Assembly (NCBI GenBank): GCA_965220345.1
Contig: OZ244822.1
Coordinates: forward strand, 1,860,001 to 1,924,000
Source of the DNA: Aldehydirespirator sp965220345
GTDB taxonomy: Bacteria; Actinomycetota; Acidimicrobiia; Acidimicrobiales; Aldehydirespiratoraceae
DNA: 64,000 nucleotides
Direction: 5' to 3'
The translations under genes and the position numbers were made by a program. Below, piece by piece: positions 43,518-52,450 of this stretch (within the stretch, counting starts at the first letter, position 1; the number at the start of each line of letters is the position of its first letter). The notes under the pieces are model-generated. The model made no database searches. It was not told the origin of the DNA and worked only from the letters and a program-made list of their open reading frames with translations.

Positions 43518-45170
43518 GTGGTGAGCAGTCAAACCTTGAGGCATCCTCAAGCCGTGACCGCCGCCTCAGCCCAGATGTCTCGCCAGCCGGGTACGCCCGT
43601 CACTTTGAGGTTGCTGGGTCTGGCTTTGGCCGGAGCTTTTGCCTTCCCAGGGGCGTATCTGGTTTACCGGAACTTCGCTGCTGGTGCAGATCCTGCGGGT
43701 TTGCTCATCAGCGACCGCACCGCTGGCCCGTTGTGGCGTTCACTGCAACTGGCGGTGTCGGTGTCAGCAGCGTCGCTGCTGCTGGGCACTGCTCTGGCTT
43801 GGCTCACCAGCCGCACCGATCTCCCGTTTTTGCGGCTCTGGCGGATCTTGATGCCTTTGCCGTTGGTGTTTCCCACTTTCGTGGGTGCCGCAGCGTTCAT
43901 TCACGCTCTCAACCCTGGCGGTTTGGTCAATGACCTGCTGACCGGGATCGGAGTTGATCGAACACCGGAACTGCGCGGCTTTCGCGGGGCTTGGCTGGTT
44001 CTCACGCTGATGACCTATCCCTACGTGTATCTGCCTGTAGCAGCACGGCTGCGGCAGTTGCCTGCCACCCTCGAAGAAAGCGCCCGAGTGCTCGGCGACA
44101 CCGCGGTCAGGGTTTTCTGGCGGATTTGCCTACCGCAAACAGCTTCCGCTATGGGAGCGGGCACTTTGCTGGTTTTTCTCTACACACTCAGCGACTTCGG
44201 CGCGGTGCAGTTGATGCGCTATGACACGCTCACCCGAGCGATCGCCACCAACCAGCTGGCTAATCCTCCGGTTGCTTTGGCGCTGAGCCTGATCCTTTTG
44301 GTGCTGGCCGCTTTGGTGGTGGTTGGTGAGCGCGGCTTTTCGCAGCGACTACCTGATGCGGCCTCGGGTCGCTCTAGGCATCCGATGATCTACCGACTGG
44401 GCCGTTGGCGCGCTGTTGCGACCGGTTTCGTTGCCGTGACAGCAGCAGCCGCTGCTGGGGCACCTCTGGTGGCATTAGGGGACTGGGCAGCAAGAGGTCT
44501 CATCCGCTCCGCCACCGGCGAACGCGAACTCACCATTGATTTTCCCCAGGTGTATGAAGCCACTATTAACACTGTCGGGGTCAGCGTGGCTGCGGCGCTG
44601 GTGTCCACCGCGGCGGTGCTTCCCATAGCTTTGCTGGTTGGTCGCTACCGCTCACGAGCTGGATCATTCGCGCATGCGCTGGTGATCAGCACTTTCGCTC
44701 TTCCCGGCATTCTCATTGCGCTTTCGATGCGGTTCTGGACGTTACGTTCCGATCTTGCTTTCGAGCTTTTGAACGACACTATGGCGCTTTTGATCTTCGC
44801 TTACATGGTGCGTTTTGGATCGCTGGCTATGGGAGTGACTTTGGTGGCGGTGCGGGGAGTGCCTCAAAGACTGCACGACTCGGCGCAGATTCTTGGTGCC
44901 GGACGGTTGCGTCGTTTCGCGGCGGTGGATTTGCCGATGATGGCACCCGGTCTGCTTGCAGGTGTTGGCCTAGTGCTGTTGTCAGTAATGAAAGAACTGC
45001 CGATCAGCCTGTTCGTGTCGCCGCTGGGATTTTCGACTCTGGCCACCCGAATCTTCAGTTCCTTTGAAGACGCTTTCATAGCTGAGGCTGGGATCATGGC
45101 TGTAATTTTGGTGGCGCTTTCGCTCGTGTTGACCTGGTTTCTGGTGATTCGGCGAGATCATCTGCTGTGA
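43518..45170 (+). CDS. fbpB: Ferric iron ABC transporter permease
   Basis: 550 residues with about 12 membrane segments, two fused BPD-type permease halves. EAA-like loops are ARVLGDTAVRVFWRICLPQ in the first half and AQILGAGRLRRFAAVDLPM in the second. GTG 43518 or 43521 start. The matching ATPase (fbpC) is not next to it and is absent from this window; the only ABC ATPase seen is modC. Confidence 0.92.
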   Translation: MVSSQTLRHPQAVTAASAQMSRQPGTPVTLRLLGLALAGAFAFPGAYLVYRNFAAGADPAGLLISDRTAGPLWRSLQLAVSVSAASLLLGTALAWLTSRTDLPFLRLWRILMPLPLVFPTFVGAAAFIHALNPGGLVNDLLTGIGVDRTPELRGFRGAWLVLTLMTYPYVYLPVAARLRQLPATLEESARVLGDTAVRVFWRICLPQTASAMGAGTLLVFLYTLSDFGAVQLMRYDTLTRAIATNQLANPPVALALSLILLVLAALVVVGERGFSQRLPDAASGRSRHPMIYRLGRWRAVATGFVAVTAAAAAGAPLVALGDWAARGLIRSATGERELTIDFPQVYEATINTVGVSVAAALVSTAAVLPIALLVGRYRSRAGSFAHALVISTFALPGILIALSMRFWTLRSDLAFELLNDTMALLIFAYMVRFGSLAMGVTLVAVRGVPQRLHDSAQILGAGRLRRFAAVDLPMMAPGLLAGVGLVLLSVMKELPISLFVSPLGFSTLATRIFSSFEDAFIAEAGIMAVILVALSLVLTWFLVIRRDHLL

Positions 45171-45189
45171 GGTTTCTGGTGGTTAGACC

Positions 45190-46719
45190 TTGTTGGTGAG
45201 CCAGCAACCAGAAGGGCAGACCTCGTTAGCGACTCCTGCAAAGCTTGGGTTGGCTATGGCCGCGGTGGCGCTTTGGGTCTTCGTCATAGCCCTGCCTGCT
45301 ATTGGTGCCCGGGCCAGCTACGGCGCTCGGGTGACAGCCGATGAGCCCCAATATTTGATCACCGCTATCAGCATCGCTGAAGACTTCGATCTCGACATCA
45401 GTGATGAACTCGCCGAGCGGCGATTCGAGCCTTTTCACGAGATAAACCTGAACCCGCAGACGATCCCGCTTAACGAGTCTGGACGGCGCATCAGTCCACA
45501 TGATCCGCTGCTGCCTGCGCTGCTAGCACTGCCGATGTTGGTAGGGGGCTGGGTCGCAGCCAAGGTCGCATTAGCAGCAACTGCCGCAGCAACAGCCGCA
45601 GCAACTGTGTGGCTAGCGGTGCGGCGCTTCGGTGTGTCCGCAGGTGTCGCCGCGCTAGTGATTGGAGCTTTCTTCGCGGCACCGCCTTTGACGAGTTACG
45701 CCACGCAGGTTTATCCAGAGATGCCCGCAGCGCTTTGCGTGACTTTGGGTCTTGCGGCAGTCACCGGGCCGTTGCGGTTTCGTGGTCGGGTTGTGGCGCT
45801 TGCTGTCATTGTGGCTCTGCCATGGCTGTCAGTAAAGTTTGTGCCGCTAGCAGCAGTGCTTACGGTTGTGATGGTGCTGCGGCTGTGGCCGGATCAGCGA
45901 CAGCGACAGCAGCTTCTGTTCAACTTTGCTGTGCTGACACTCGCTGGTGTGGCATACCTGGCTTTTCATCGCAGTGTCTACGGAGGCTGGACCGCTTATG
46001 CAAGTGGCGACCATTTCGTCAACGGTGAGCTGCTGGTGTTCGGATCAGATCCTGACTATCTGGGACGCAGCCGTCGTCTGATGGGATTGCTCATAGATCG
46101 CGGTTTCGGTTTGGCGGCTTGGAACCCTGCTTATCTGCTGGCTGTGCCAGCGCTTGTGGCTTTAGCTCGCAGGCGACCGCCCGGCTGGGCTGTTCTGCTG
46201 GGCACATTCTCAGTGGGATATGCCATGGCAACCTGGGCAGCGTTGACTATGCATGGCTGGTGGTGGCCTGGTCGACAGGTGGTGGTGATGCTGCCCATAG
46301 TGGTGACAGCAGCAGCAATGCTTGTTGAACGTTTCCGAGTTTTGCGCCTACCGCTTCTGGTGGGATGCTGTGTAGGGGTTTTCAACTGGCTGTGGCTTGT
46401 CGCCGAGGCTTCCACTGGGCGGCGCACCCTGATCGTGGATTTTGAAGAGACCGCGAACCCTCTGTATCAGGTTTGGTCGGTGCTGCTGCCAGATCATCGA
46501 CGCTTTGAGGGTGCCTCTGTGGCTTTGACCCTTGCTTGGACTGCTCTGATTGCAGCAGCGGCTCTGCTGGTGTGGCTCAGACTGCGGCCGTCACCCGCTG
46601 AGGCTGCCGAAGGGTTATCGCCGGGTCATGGTCTCGACCGGCGGATTGAGCTTGAGCCTGAGCCTTCCAGTTTTGTTGATGCCACAAAGCCTGGGCCGTC
46701 AAACCGCGGCTCAGATTAG
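45190..46719 (+). CDS. Polytopic membrane glycosyltransferase-like protein
   Basis: 509 residues with about 10-12 hydrophobic segments. An early extracytoplasmic loop holds ADEPQYLITAISIAEDFDLD, the kind of acidic motif found in GT39/GT83-like polyprenyl-sugar transferases. Substrate unknown. The C-terminal ~60 residues after the last helix are polar, and the last 143 bases overlap the 3' end of the convergent epimerase gene. Follows fbpB by 19 bases on the same strand. Confidence 0.7.
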   Translation: MLVSQQPEGQTSLATPAKLGLAMAAVALWVFVIALPAIGARASYGARVTADEPQYLITAISIAEDFDLDISDELAERRFEPFHEINLNPQTIPLNESGRRISPHDPLLPALLALPMLVGGWVAAKVALAATAAATAAATVWLAVRRFGVSAGVAALVIGAFFAAPPLTSYATQVYPEMPAALCVTLGLAAVTGPLRFRGRVVALAVIVALPWLSVKFVPLAAVLTVVMVLRLWPDQRQRQQLLFNFAVLTLAGVAYLAFHRSVYGGWTAYASGDHFVNGELLVFGSDPDYLGRSRRLMGLLIDRGFGLAAWNPAYLLAVPALVALARRRPPGWAVLLGTFSVGYAMATWAALTMHGWWWPGRQVVVMLPIVVTAAAMLVERFRVLRLPLLVGCCVGVFNWLWLVAEASTGRRTLIVDFEETANPLYQVWSVLLPDHRRFEGASVALTLAWTALIAAAALLVWLRLRPSPAEAAEGLSPGHGLDRRIELEPEPSSFVDATKPGPSNRGSD

Positions 46720-47647
46720 TAAGGGGTCTCCAGCCCAGAACTCGGCGAGCTTCGCCAATATCGGCGACAGTTGTCTGCGGGTCACCTGCTGGTTGCGGCA
46801 CTTCACGGATGCTCGCCTGTGCGCCGCTCAGCGCTGAAACTTCGGCGATTACCTCATTGAGTGAATGGCTGCAGCCGCCGCCGATATCGAAAGTCCTGCC
46901 CGCCGCTCGCTGTTCAGTCCCCGCAGCGAGCGTCGCCGCCACAACATCACCCACGAACGTGAACTCGCGTGTCTGCTCACCGGAGCCGCGACGACAAAAA
47001 ACCGCTGCCTTTGGCCTGGTCGCCTCAAAAAGGCGATGCATGGCCATGTCGGGACGCTGACGAGGACCGAACACGGTGAAGTAGCGCAGCACCACCACTT
47101 CAAGACCACGGCGGGCATAAACATCCGCAAGTTGCTCGCAAGCTGCTTTGGCGGCACCATATGGGCTTATCGGTTTGAGGGTTCTGGTTCCGTCCAGGGT
47201 TGCGGTCTCGCCGTAGACCGACGAACTTGATGCCAGCACTAGGCGTTTCACCCCGGCTTCCAGAGCTGCCGACAGAACCGCTTGCGTGCCTGCCACATTG
47301 ACATCGCATTGCTCGCAGGATTGCCATGAGTCCTGCACCCCGGCCTGAGCTGCTAGGTGATACACAGTGTCAGCCCCGCTAAACAACCCGACAAGATTGG
47401 CGCAGCGAATATCGTCAACCATCAACCGGAACCGAGGGCTTTTGACTGCTTCGCTGAGGTTGGCCCGCTTCTGTGCAGTGCTGTATCCGCTAGCAAAAGA
47501 GTCCAATCCGGTCACCTTGTGTTGATGGCGGAGCAGCAGATCAACAAGATGCGAACCGATGAAGCCAGCCGCTCCAGTCACTACCGTGATGCCGTCGCTT
47601 GCCTCTGCGCTAGCTTCGGTGTATTCGCCTGGCAATATAGTATGCAT
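46577..47647 (-). CDS. NAD-dependent sugar epimerase/dehydratase
   Basis: Extended SDR enzyme. Nucleotide loop TGAAGFIGSHLVDLL near the start, YHLAAQAGVQDSW, the catalytic Ser region LASSSSVYGE and the YGAAKAACEQ motif (Tyr/Lys). Resembles UDP-glucose/GlcA 4-epimerases. ATG 47647 directly abuts the iron-box-like site. A -10-like TATATT (minus strand) lies inside the first codons, so the true start may be the GTG three codons before TGAAGFIG. The C-terminal tail (KAQAQAQ and beyond) overlaps the convergent membrane-protein gene. Confidence 0.88.
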   Translation of the reverse strand: MHTILPGEYTEASAEASDGITVVTGAAGFIGSHLVDLLLRHQHKVTGLDSFASGYSTAQKRANLSEAVKSPRFRLMVDDIRCANLVGLFSGADTVYHLAAQAGVQDSWQSCEQCDVNVAGTQAVLSAALEAGVKRLVLASSSSVYGETATLDGTRTLKPISPYGAAKAACEQLADVYARRGLEVVVLRYFTVFGPRQRPDMAMHRLFEATRPKAAVFCRRGSGEQTREFTFVGDVVAATLAAGTEQRAAGRTFDIGGGCSHSLNEVIAEVSALSGAQASIREVPQPAGDPQTTVADIGEARRVLGWRPLTNLSRGLTAQALWHQQNWKAQAQAQSAGRDHDPAITLRQPQRVTAAV

Positions 47648-47660
47648 TAGGTATACCTTA
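47647..47660. promoter_or_regulatory. Iron-box-like palindrome upstream of the epimerase gene
   Basis: TTAGGTATACCTTA, exact copy of the site at 42343-42356, in the spacer between the epimerase and the divergent FAD oxidoreductase gene. Confidence 0.7.
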
Positions 47661-47774
47661 CACATAGGTTGGCTCCTTGCGAAACCGCACCACAATCACA
47701 GGTTCAGGATTCATGACCCATCAGTGTTTCTGCACTAAGTAGCTGAGATAACTGATAGCTGACGGCTGAGATAA

Positions 47775-49187
47775 ATGGCTGAGATAGTTGTAGTTGGGGC
47801 AGGCCCGGCTGGTCTCATGGCTGCGTTGTGCAGCGCCCAAAGCGGTCATCGCGTCATTCTTTTGGAGGCGACGGACAGTGTCGGGGGAATGTCCGCCAGC
47901 TTTGAGATTGCTGGACAGCGAGTGGATTATGGATCGCATCGCCTTCATCCAGCCACTCCGCAGCGTTTCATGGAGTTGTTTGAATCACGTCTTGGCTCTG
48001 ATCTGCAGGTGAGGCCGCGTCAGGGGCGGATATTCCTTAGGGGAAGCTGGATCAAATTCCCGTTGCGGGCTACAGACATGACTCGCAACCTGCCTCCAGC
48101 CTTCGCGGCGGGCGCTGCTTTTGATGTCTTGACTGCTCCGCTGCGGCGGCTCAAGGATCATCCGACCGAGAGTTTTGTTACTGAGATCAAGCATCGGCTA
48201 GGCCCCACCGTGGCCCGGGATTTCTACGAGCCCTATGCCCGCAAGCTCTACGGCTGCGACCCCAAAAACCTTGACCGTGAACTGGCTTTGCGCAGAGTGT
48301 CGGTCACCAGCATCGCCGACATCTTGAAACGAGTCTCCGGTGCCTCAAAGACAAAGACGAGCAGCTTTTGGTATCCGCGTCGTGGCTACGGCCAGCTCAG
48401 CGAAGCACTCGCCGGTGCCGCCACCGAAGCTGGTGCTGAACTGCGGCTCGGAACCCGAGTGCTAGGACTCGAAATCGGTTCAAGCACCGTGTCGGTTCAT
48501 GCAGATAACAGCGGCGACAGCGGCACGAGTGACATTCTTCAAGCCGACTCGGTGCTGACGACGATGCCGTTGCCAGCTTTAGCCGCAGCTACTGATCCGT
48601 CACCACCTGATGCTGTGCTGACGGCTTTGAGTCGCTGTCGCAGCCGTGCGCTGGTGCTGGTGTATCTAGTGCTTGGTTGTGAGCAGTTCACGCCATGGGA
48701 CGCTCACTATTTTCCGGGTCCCGAAACTGTGATCTCACGTTTGTCAGAGCCGAAGAACTACCGCGACGGTGATGATCCGACAGCTACCACGGTGCTTTGT
48801 GCTGAGATCCCCTGCTGGGTCGGTGATGAAATATGGCAACGCAGCGATGACAGCCTCGCTCAGCAAGTAATAGCCGAAATGGCCGCAGTCGGTCTTGAGG
48901 GTGCAGAGCCGCAACAGGTGCAGGTGAGGCGGCTGCCGTCGGTGTATCCCGTCTATGAAAAATCGTCGATGAACGCTCGAACAACCGTTGACGCGTGGCT
49001 GCGTTCGCTTGCCAGCGAAGGCATCTTGTCGTTGGGGCGTCACGGTCTTGGAGTGCTCGACAATCTGCATCATGTTCTGGCTATGGGCGAAGCAGCGGCG
49101 CAGTGCGTCAGTCTCGACGGCACGGTCGATCTTCAAGCCTGGATCAATCATCTCGACAATTTCGCAGACCATGTAGTGGAGGACTGA
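47775..49187 (+). CDS. FAD-dependent amine-oxidase/UDP-galactopyranose-mutase-like oxidoreductase
   Basis: 470 residues. Dinucleotide-binding VVGAGPAGLMAALCSAQ at residue 6, GGMSASFEIAGQRVDYGSHR, then FYEPYARKLYGCDP typical of the COG1232 group that contains protoporphyrinogen oxidases and sugar mutase relatives. The C-terminal FAD-contact GILSLGRHGLGVLDNLHHVLAMG (in part) is present. Neighbouring glycosyltransferases and epimerase suggest a polysaccharide role. Possible start ATG 47775; a TGAGAT repeat lies just before. Confidence 0.82.
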   Translation: MAEIVVVGAGPAGLMAALCSAQSGHRVILLEATDSVGGMSASFEIAGQRVDYGSHRLHPATPQRFMELFESRLGSDLQVRPRQGRIFLRGSWIKFPLRATDMTRNLPPAFAAGAAFDVLTAPLRRLKDHPTESFVTEIKHRLGPTVARDFYEPYARKLYGCDPKNLDRELALRRVSVTSIADILKRVSGASKTKTSSFWYPRRGYGQLSEALAGAATEAGAELRLGTRVLGLEIGSSTVSVHADNSGDSGTSDILQADSVLTTMPLPALAAATDPSPPDAVLTALSRCRSRALVLVYLVLGCEQFTPWDAHYFPGPETVISRLSEPKNYRDGDDPTATTVLCAEIPCWVGDEIWQRSDDSLAQQVIAEMAAVGLEGAEPQQVQVRRLPSVYPVYEKSSMNARTTVDAWLRSLASEGILSLGRHGLGVLDNLHHVLAMGEAAAQCVSLDGTVDLQAWINHLDNFADHVVED

Positions 49188-49243
49188 GCCCCGAGATGCA
49201 CAAGATGGTCTGCGTAGAGTCGGAATCGGTTAGGGTTGGTGCC

Positions 49244-49714
49244 ATGAAAGGTTCCCCAGAAATCATTGAGTTCCTCAACGAGGCTTTGGCCGCTGAGGTA
49301 ACTGCCATCAACCAGTATTTTGTCAACTCCAAACTTTGTGAAGATTGGGGCTGGACTCGTCTGGCTGCCAAAATGCGCGAAGAGTCCATTGAGGAGATGC
49401 ATGATGCCGAGAAGTTGATGGACCGGATCCTCTACCTTGACGGGATGCCGAAACTCGAAAGCCTTGCCAGTATGCGTGCTGGAGGCACGGTAGAAGAGCA
49501 GCTCGAGAACGACAGACAGCTTGAGACTGCCGCTATTGAGCGTTACCGCCGTGGTGTGCTGCTAGCTACCCAACACGAAGATGTAGGTACCCGTGACTTG
49601 CTCGAAGGGCTGCTAGTCGGCGAGGAAGGTCATCTCGACTGGATCGAGACCCAGCAGAGCGCCATAGCTGACATAGGCATCCAGAACTATCTCCAGTCCC
49701 AAATAGGCGACTAA
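49244..49714 (+). CDS. bfr: Bacterioferritin
   Basis: Iron-storage protein, 156 residues, four-helix bundle. Ferroxidase ligands are visible as Glu in LNEALAAEVTAINQYF, ExxH in EESIEEMHDAEK (with the haem Met just before His), Glu in ENDRQLETAAIERY, and the C-terminal EEGHLDWIETQ. The start is ATG 49244; the frame is open further upstream, but that part antisense-overlaps nothing conserved and overlaps the oxidoreductase gene. Stop at 49714 directly precedes a run of 13 C. Confidence 0.95.
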   Translation: MKGSPEIIEFLNEALAAEVTAINQYFVNSKLCEDWGWTRLAAKMREESIEEMHDAEKLMDRILYLDGMPKLESLASMRAGGTVEEQLENDRQLETAAIERYRRGVLLATQHEDVGTRDLLEGLLVGEEGHLDWIETQQSAIADIGIQNYLQSQIGD

Positions 49715-49727
49715 CCCCCCCCCCCCC
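49715..49727. repeat. Homopolymer of 13 C after bfr
   Basis: Thirteen consecutive C immediately after the bfr TAA. A tract of this length is prone to slippage. It lies outside any coding frame I can support, about 130 bases before the DUF2442 gene. Confidence 0.95.
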
Positions 49728-49856
49728 AAGCGCCTTCTGCGCCACGTCCGAACTCGCAGCTGATGCTGGACGGCAGCGAATCGTTTCCTAAGCGTCAGGC
49801 GCTTACCCAGCGTTTCACGCATGGCCACCCGCTAACTAGATCGATACGCTACCGGC

Positions 49857-50156
49857 ATGGGATCGACCGAGTATGGAGTGAGTCTGGTGGAGGTGCGTGC
49901 CCTAGAGCCTTACCGCATCTGGCTACGCTACGATGATGGAACTGAGGGTGAAGTAGACTTGGCTTACTTGGCAGGTAAGGGTGTATTCGCTGCTTGGGAA
50001 GACCATTCGTTCTTCGGGGAAGTGCGTCTCTGTTCCGCTGGGGGGGTCGTATGGGGCGATGATCTTGATATGTGTGGTGACGCTCTCTATCTAAAACTCA
50101 CAGGACTCACAGAGCAGGAGGCTTTCCCAGAGAAGCGTGAACGCTTACATGCCTGA
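49857..50156 (+). CDS. DUF2442-family small protein
   Basis: 99 residues. VRALEPYRIWLRYDDGTEGEVDL and the later GGVVWGDDLDMCGDALY match the DUF2442 pattern (a small beta-rich protein often partnered with DUF4160). Overlaps the DUF4160 start, so the two are co-translated. The pair resembles a toxin-antitoxin or defence-type module, but no function is established. Confidence 0.85.
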   Translation: MGSTEYGVSLVEVRALEPYRIWLRYDDGTEGEVDLAYLAGKGVFAAWEDHSFFGEVRLCSAGGVVWGDDLDMCGDALYLKLTGLTEQEAFPEKRERLHA

Positions 50157-50409
50157 GATTAGTCGCTTCTATGGCATCGTGATCAGGATTTTCTACGAAG
50201 ACCATATGCCGCCTCACTTCCATGCCGAGTACGGTGGCAAGAAGGCGGAAGTGCAAATTGATCCCCCCAACTTTAGAAAAGGTCATCTAACCCCTAGAGC
50301 AGAGCGAATGGTGATCGAGTGGGCTAGCAAGCATCGCCATGAACTCCAAGAAGCCTGGAAAAAGTCCGCTATGAATCAGAATCCAGGCAAGATCTCACCT
50401 CTGGAATAA
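50149..50409 (+). CDS. DUF4160-family small protein
   Basis: 86 residues starting MPEISRFYGIVIRIFYEDHM, followed by PPHFHAEYGGKKA, the family hallmark with its His cluster. ATG 50149 overlaps the DUF2442 stop by eight bases; a GTG at 50137 is also in frame. In most genomes the DUF4160 gene precedes DUF2442; here the order is reversed. Confidence 0.87.
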   Translation: MPEISRFYGIVIRIFYEDHMPPHFHAEYGGKKAEVQIDPPNFRKGHLTPRAERMVIEWASKHRHELQEAWKKSAMNQNPGKISPLE

Positions 50410-50483
50410 TGCCGATAAAAGCTCCTCAAGCGGGGGAGCCTCCCAGTGAAACAATGGCGTTTCAGGGTAGTTCAGGCGATTAT

Positions 50484-50519
50484 GGTTAGTTCGGTGGCTT
50501 TTAGCGAAGCCCAGACCTG
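50484..50519. repeat. 36-bp direct repeat, copy A: orphan TOBE-domain end
   Basis: Identical over 36 bases to 52835-52870. On the minus strand it encodes QVWASLKATELT, continuing IIA-stop, the end of a molybdate-binding TOBE domain, with no TOBE sequence before it. The similarity continues past the 36 bases with mainly conservative codon changes, so it is a diverged gene end, not a chance repeat. Confidence 0.9.
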
Positions 50520-50545
50520 AGTTTCGCTGCGTGACTGTGAGAGGG

Positions 50546-52450
50546 TTAGGTCATCCATTTGACACCGAGCATTGCTATTGCGCCGATCAGCAGCACAGCG
50601 CCGAGTCCTGCTGTGATTATTTGTGGGATCCTTCGATCTTCCCAGGTCACCAGTTCTAGGCGCCATCCTGGCGGCTGTTTATCTTCGATTTGTGCGGTTT
50701 CACTGACCTTACGAAAGACAGGCGTGTCAGCTTCCCTTCGCTTGTCGACAAGATCAAACCCCAAAAACAGAAACGCTGCTGCGATAGTCACCGACACCGA
50801 ATCATGTATCCATCTCGCAAAAGGCACCACTGTGGCCTCAGGTCTTGCCACCACAGCTAATGCAGCGGTAACGGCAGCGAACATCGCCAGCACCGCAGGT
50901 TCGGCAAAGCCGCGACCTTGCTGGCGCAGACCAACAAGCCGCTCCACATCTACAAGAAGCCTCGACCAGCGCTGTGCCTCTGTGACACTAGTTGCGTTGG
51001 CTGTGCGGGATGCTAGCCGCCGCCGTAGATCTAGATAGGCCTCATTGAAAGGCCTGCCCGACTTTTCGTCGACCTCGCGCAACAGCGACATGCACTTATC
51101 TGCCTCCTCAATTGTGAGAAGTGTTTGTTCATGGAGACGTATCACATCAAACTCGTGATGCAGTCGCAGCATCAACTCGTCAGCATCGCGGCGCAGAACC
51201 TCCACACGGCTCTGTCGGAACGAGTACACCAGAATAAACACCGTTGCTAACAGTCCGAGTATGCCCCAATACTCCACAACTGACCAAACCTGCCAGTTAT
51301 CAGGAAGCCAGTCGTCACGAAACAGAACCATCACCCCCGACACCCACAAAGCCAGCACCAATGCACGGTAGCCGTAGCCGCCACGACCGAGCCTGGTCGA
51401 AGCACCCTCTGGGTCAAGGTGCAAGACCATATTCACCGCCACCACACCGGCAGCGCCCGCAATCAGACGATCGGTTCGCACGATATCGGTGTCCGCGAAA
51501 GCGGCCAAGAGCAGCAAAGCGGCTACAGGGGTCAGATAGTAGAGAGTGGTGATTCCGGCTGCTTTGTGTCCATGATCGTCGGTAGCGAGATGAAGAGCTC
51601 GCACAAAGGACCATCCAGCAACCACATGGAAAAAGCCTGCAAGTGCAGCAAGTGCTAAACCGTTGGCTGTGAACCTTCCGTCTGAGTCACCTCCTACTAC
51701 CAACCCGATAGCAAGAAAAACAGGTACCCACACCAACTGCGCTGCTGCATTCCCAGATGATGAAACAGAAGTCCGGTCACGCAGCGATTTGGGATCACGC
51801 TGATCAGCGCCCATAATCGTCGCATTGGCATCAGCAGCAGCCGCTAGCGCTCCTGCTGCGAGAGCTAGAACAACCCCGAGCGCCGCCGTTAGCGTCCAGT
51901 TTGATAGTCCAACTTCTTGGTCGCTGAACACCACCAACGCCACACCAGCAGACCCGACAATAAGCATTATTAGCATTGATCCTAAGCGGCGGTCTTCGCG
52001 CTCAGAAGCGCTGAGCATTCGATTGCGCCAGAACCCGGTCAGTGTGTACAAGCCAAAGAATACGGGCCAGAACTCAAAGACTACGGTCGCTACCGACGGG
52101 TCAGTTAAGGTCAATGCCGCGGCAAACAGTAGCCAGGTAAGATTGCCGACCACCGCAGCGGCTAGATAGCCGGGTTTAGTGGCACGCAAGTCTTCAAGCA
52201 TTGCCACTCCCCGCCGATCGGCTTTAGCGTCGCCAACACCGACACCTGCCTGCCACTGGACAAAGCCAAGATGCAACGATCCCCTTACCGCGTATTGCAC
52301 TGCCACGAACAACCAGAGCGACATGTCTTGAGTTCCCGCCCAAATAGTTAGAGGCAGCGTTGCAAAGCAGGCAACAGCGACAAGCATCCATGCCACAGAC
52401 GCGCTGATGCCACTAGATCGCACGGTCACTGTGACACCAAAAAGGCGCAA
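50546..52450 (-). CDS. Large EamA-like polytopic membrane protein with C-terminal extension
   Basis: 634 residues. The N-terminal ~330 residues form about ten helices of DMT/EamA type. A further two-helix pair (about 350-415) leads to a predicted cytoplasmic helical region (about 420-525, RVEVLRRDADELMLRLHHEF) and then three final helices. Typical EamA proteins end near residue 300, so the extra half is distinctive. Function unknown. It lies alone between the two 36-bp repeats. Confidence 0.7.
   Translation of the reverse strand: MRLFGVTVTVRSSGISASVAWMLVAVACFATLPLTIWAGTQDMSLWLFVAVQYAVRGSLHLGFVQWQAGVGVGDAKADRRGVAMLEDLRATKPGYLAAAVVGNLTWLLFAAALTLTDPSVATVVFEFWPVFFGLYTLTGFWRNRMLSASEREDRRLGSMLIMLIVGSAGVALVVFSDQEVGLSNWTLTAALGVVLALAAGALAAAADANATIMGADQRDPKSLRDRTSVSSSGNAAAQLVWVPVFLAIGLVVGGDSDGRFTANGLALAALAGFFHVVAGWSFVRALHLATDDHGHKAAGITTLYYLTPVAALLLLAAFADTDIVRTDRLIAGAAGVVAVNMVLHLDPEGASTRLGRGGYGYRALVLALWVSGVMVLFRDDWLPDNWQVWSVVEYWGILGLLATVFILVYSFRQSRVEVLRRDADELMLRLHHEFDVIRLHEQTLLTIEEADKCMSLLREVDEKSGRPFNEAYLDLRRRLASRTANATSVTEAQRWSRLLVDVERLVGLRQQGRGFAEPAVLAMFAAVTAALAVVARPEATVVPFARWIHDSVSVTIAAAFLFLGFDLVDKRREADTPVFRKVSETAQIEDKQPPGWRLELVTWEDRRIPQIITAGLGAVLLIGAIAMLGVKWMT

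Noticed and set aside
49220..49243. Iron box upstream of bfr (TTAGGGTTGG)
   Set aside because: Only a loose half-site match and not palindromic; not enough to call a regulator site.
49715..49727. C13 tract as a second phase-variable switch
   Set aside because: It lies after the bfr stop and not inside any frame I can support. A promoter-spacing effect on the DUF2442 gene 130 bases away is possible but unsupported.
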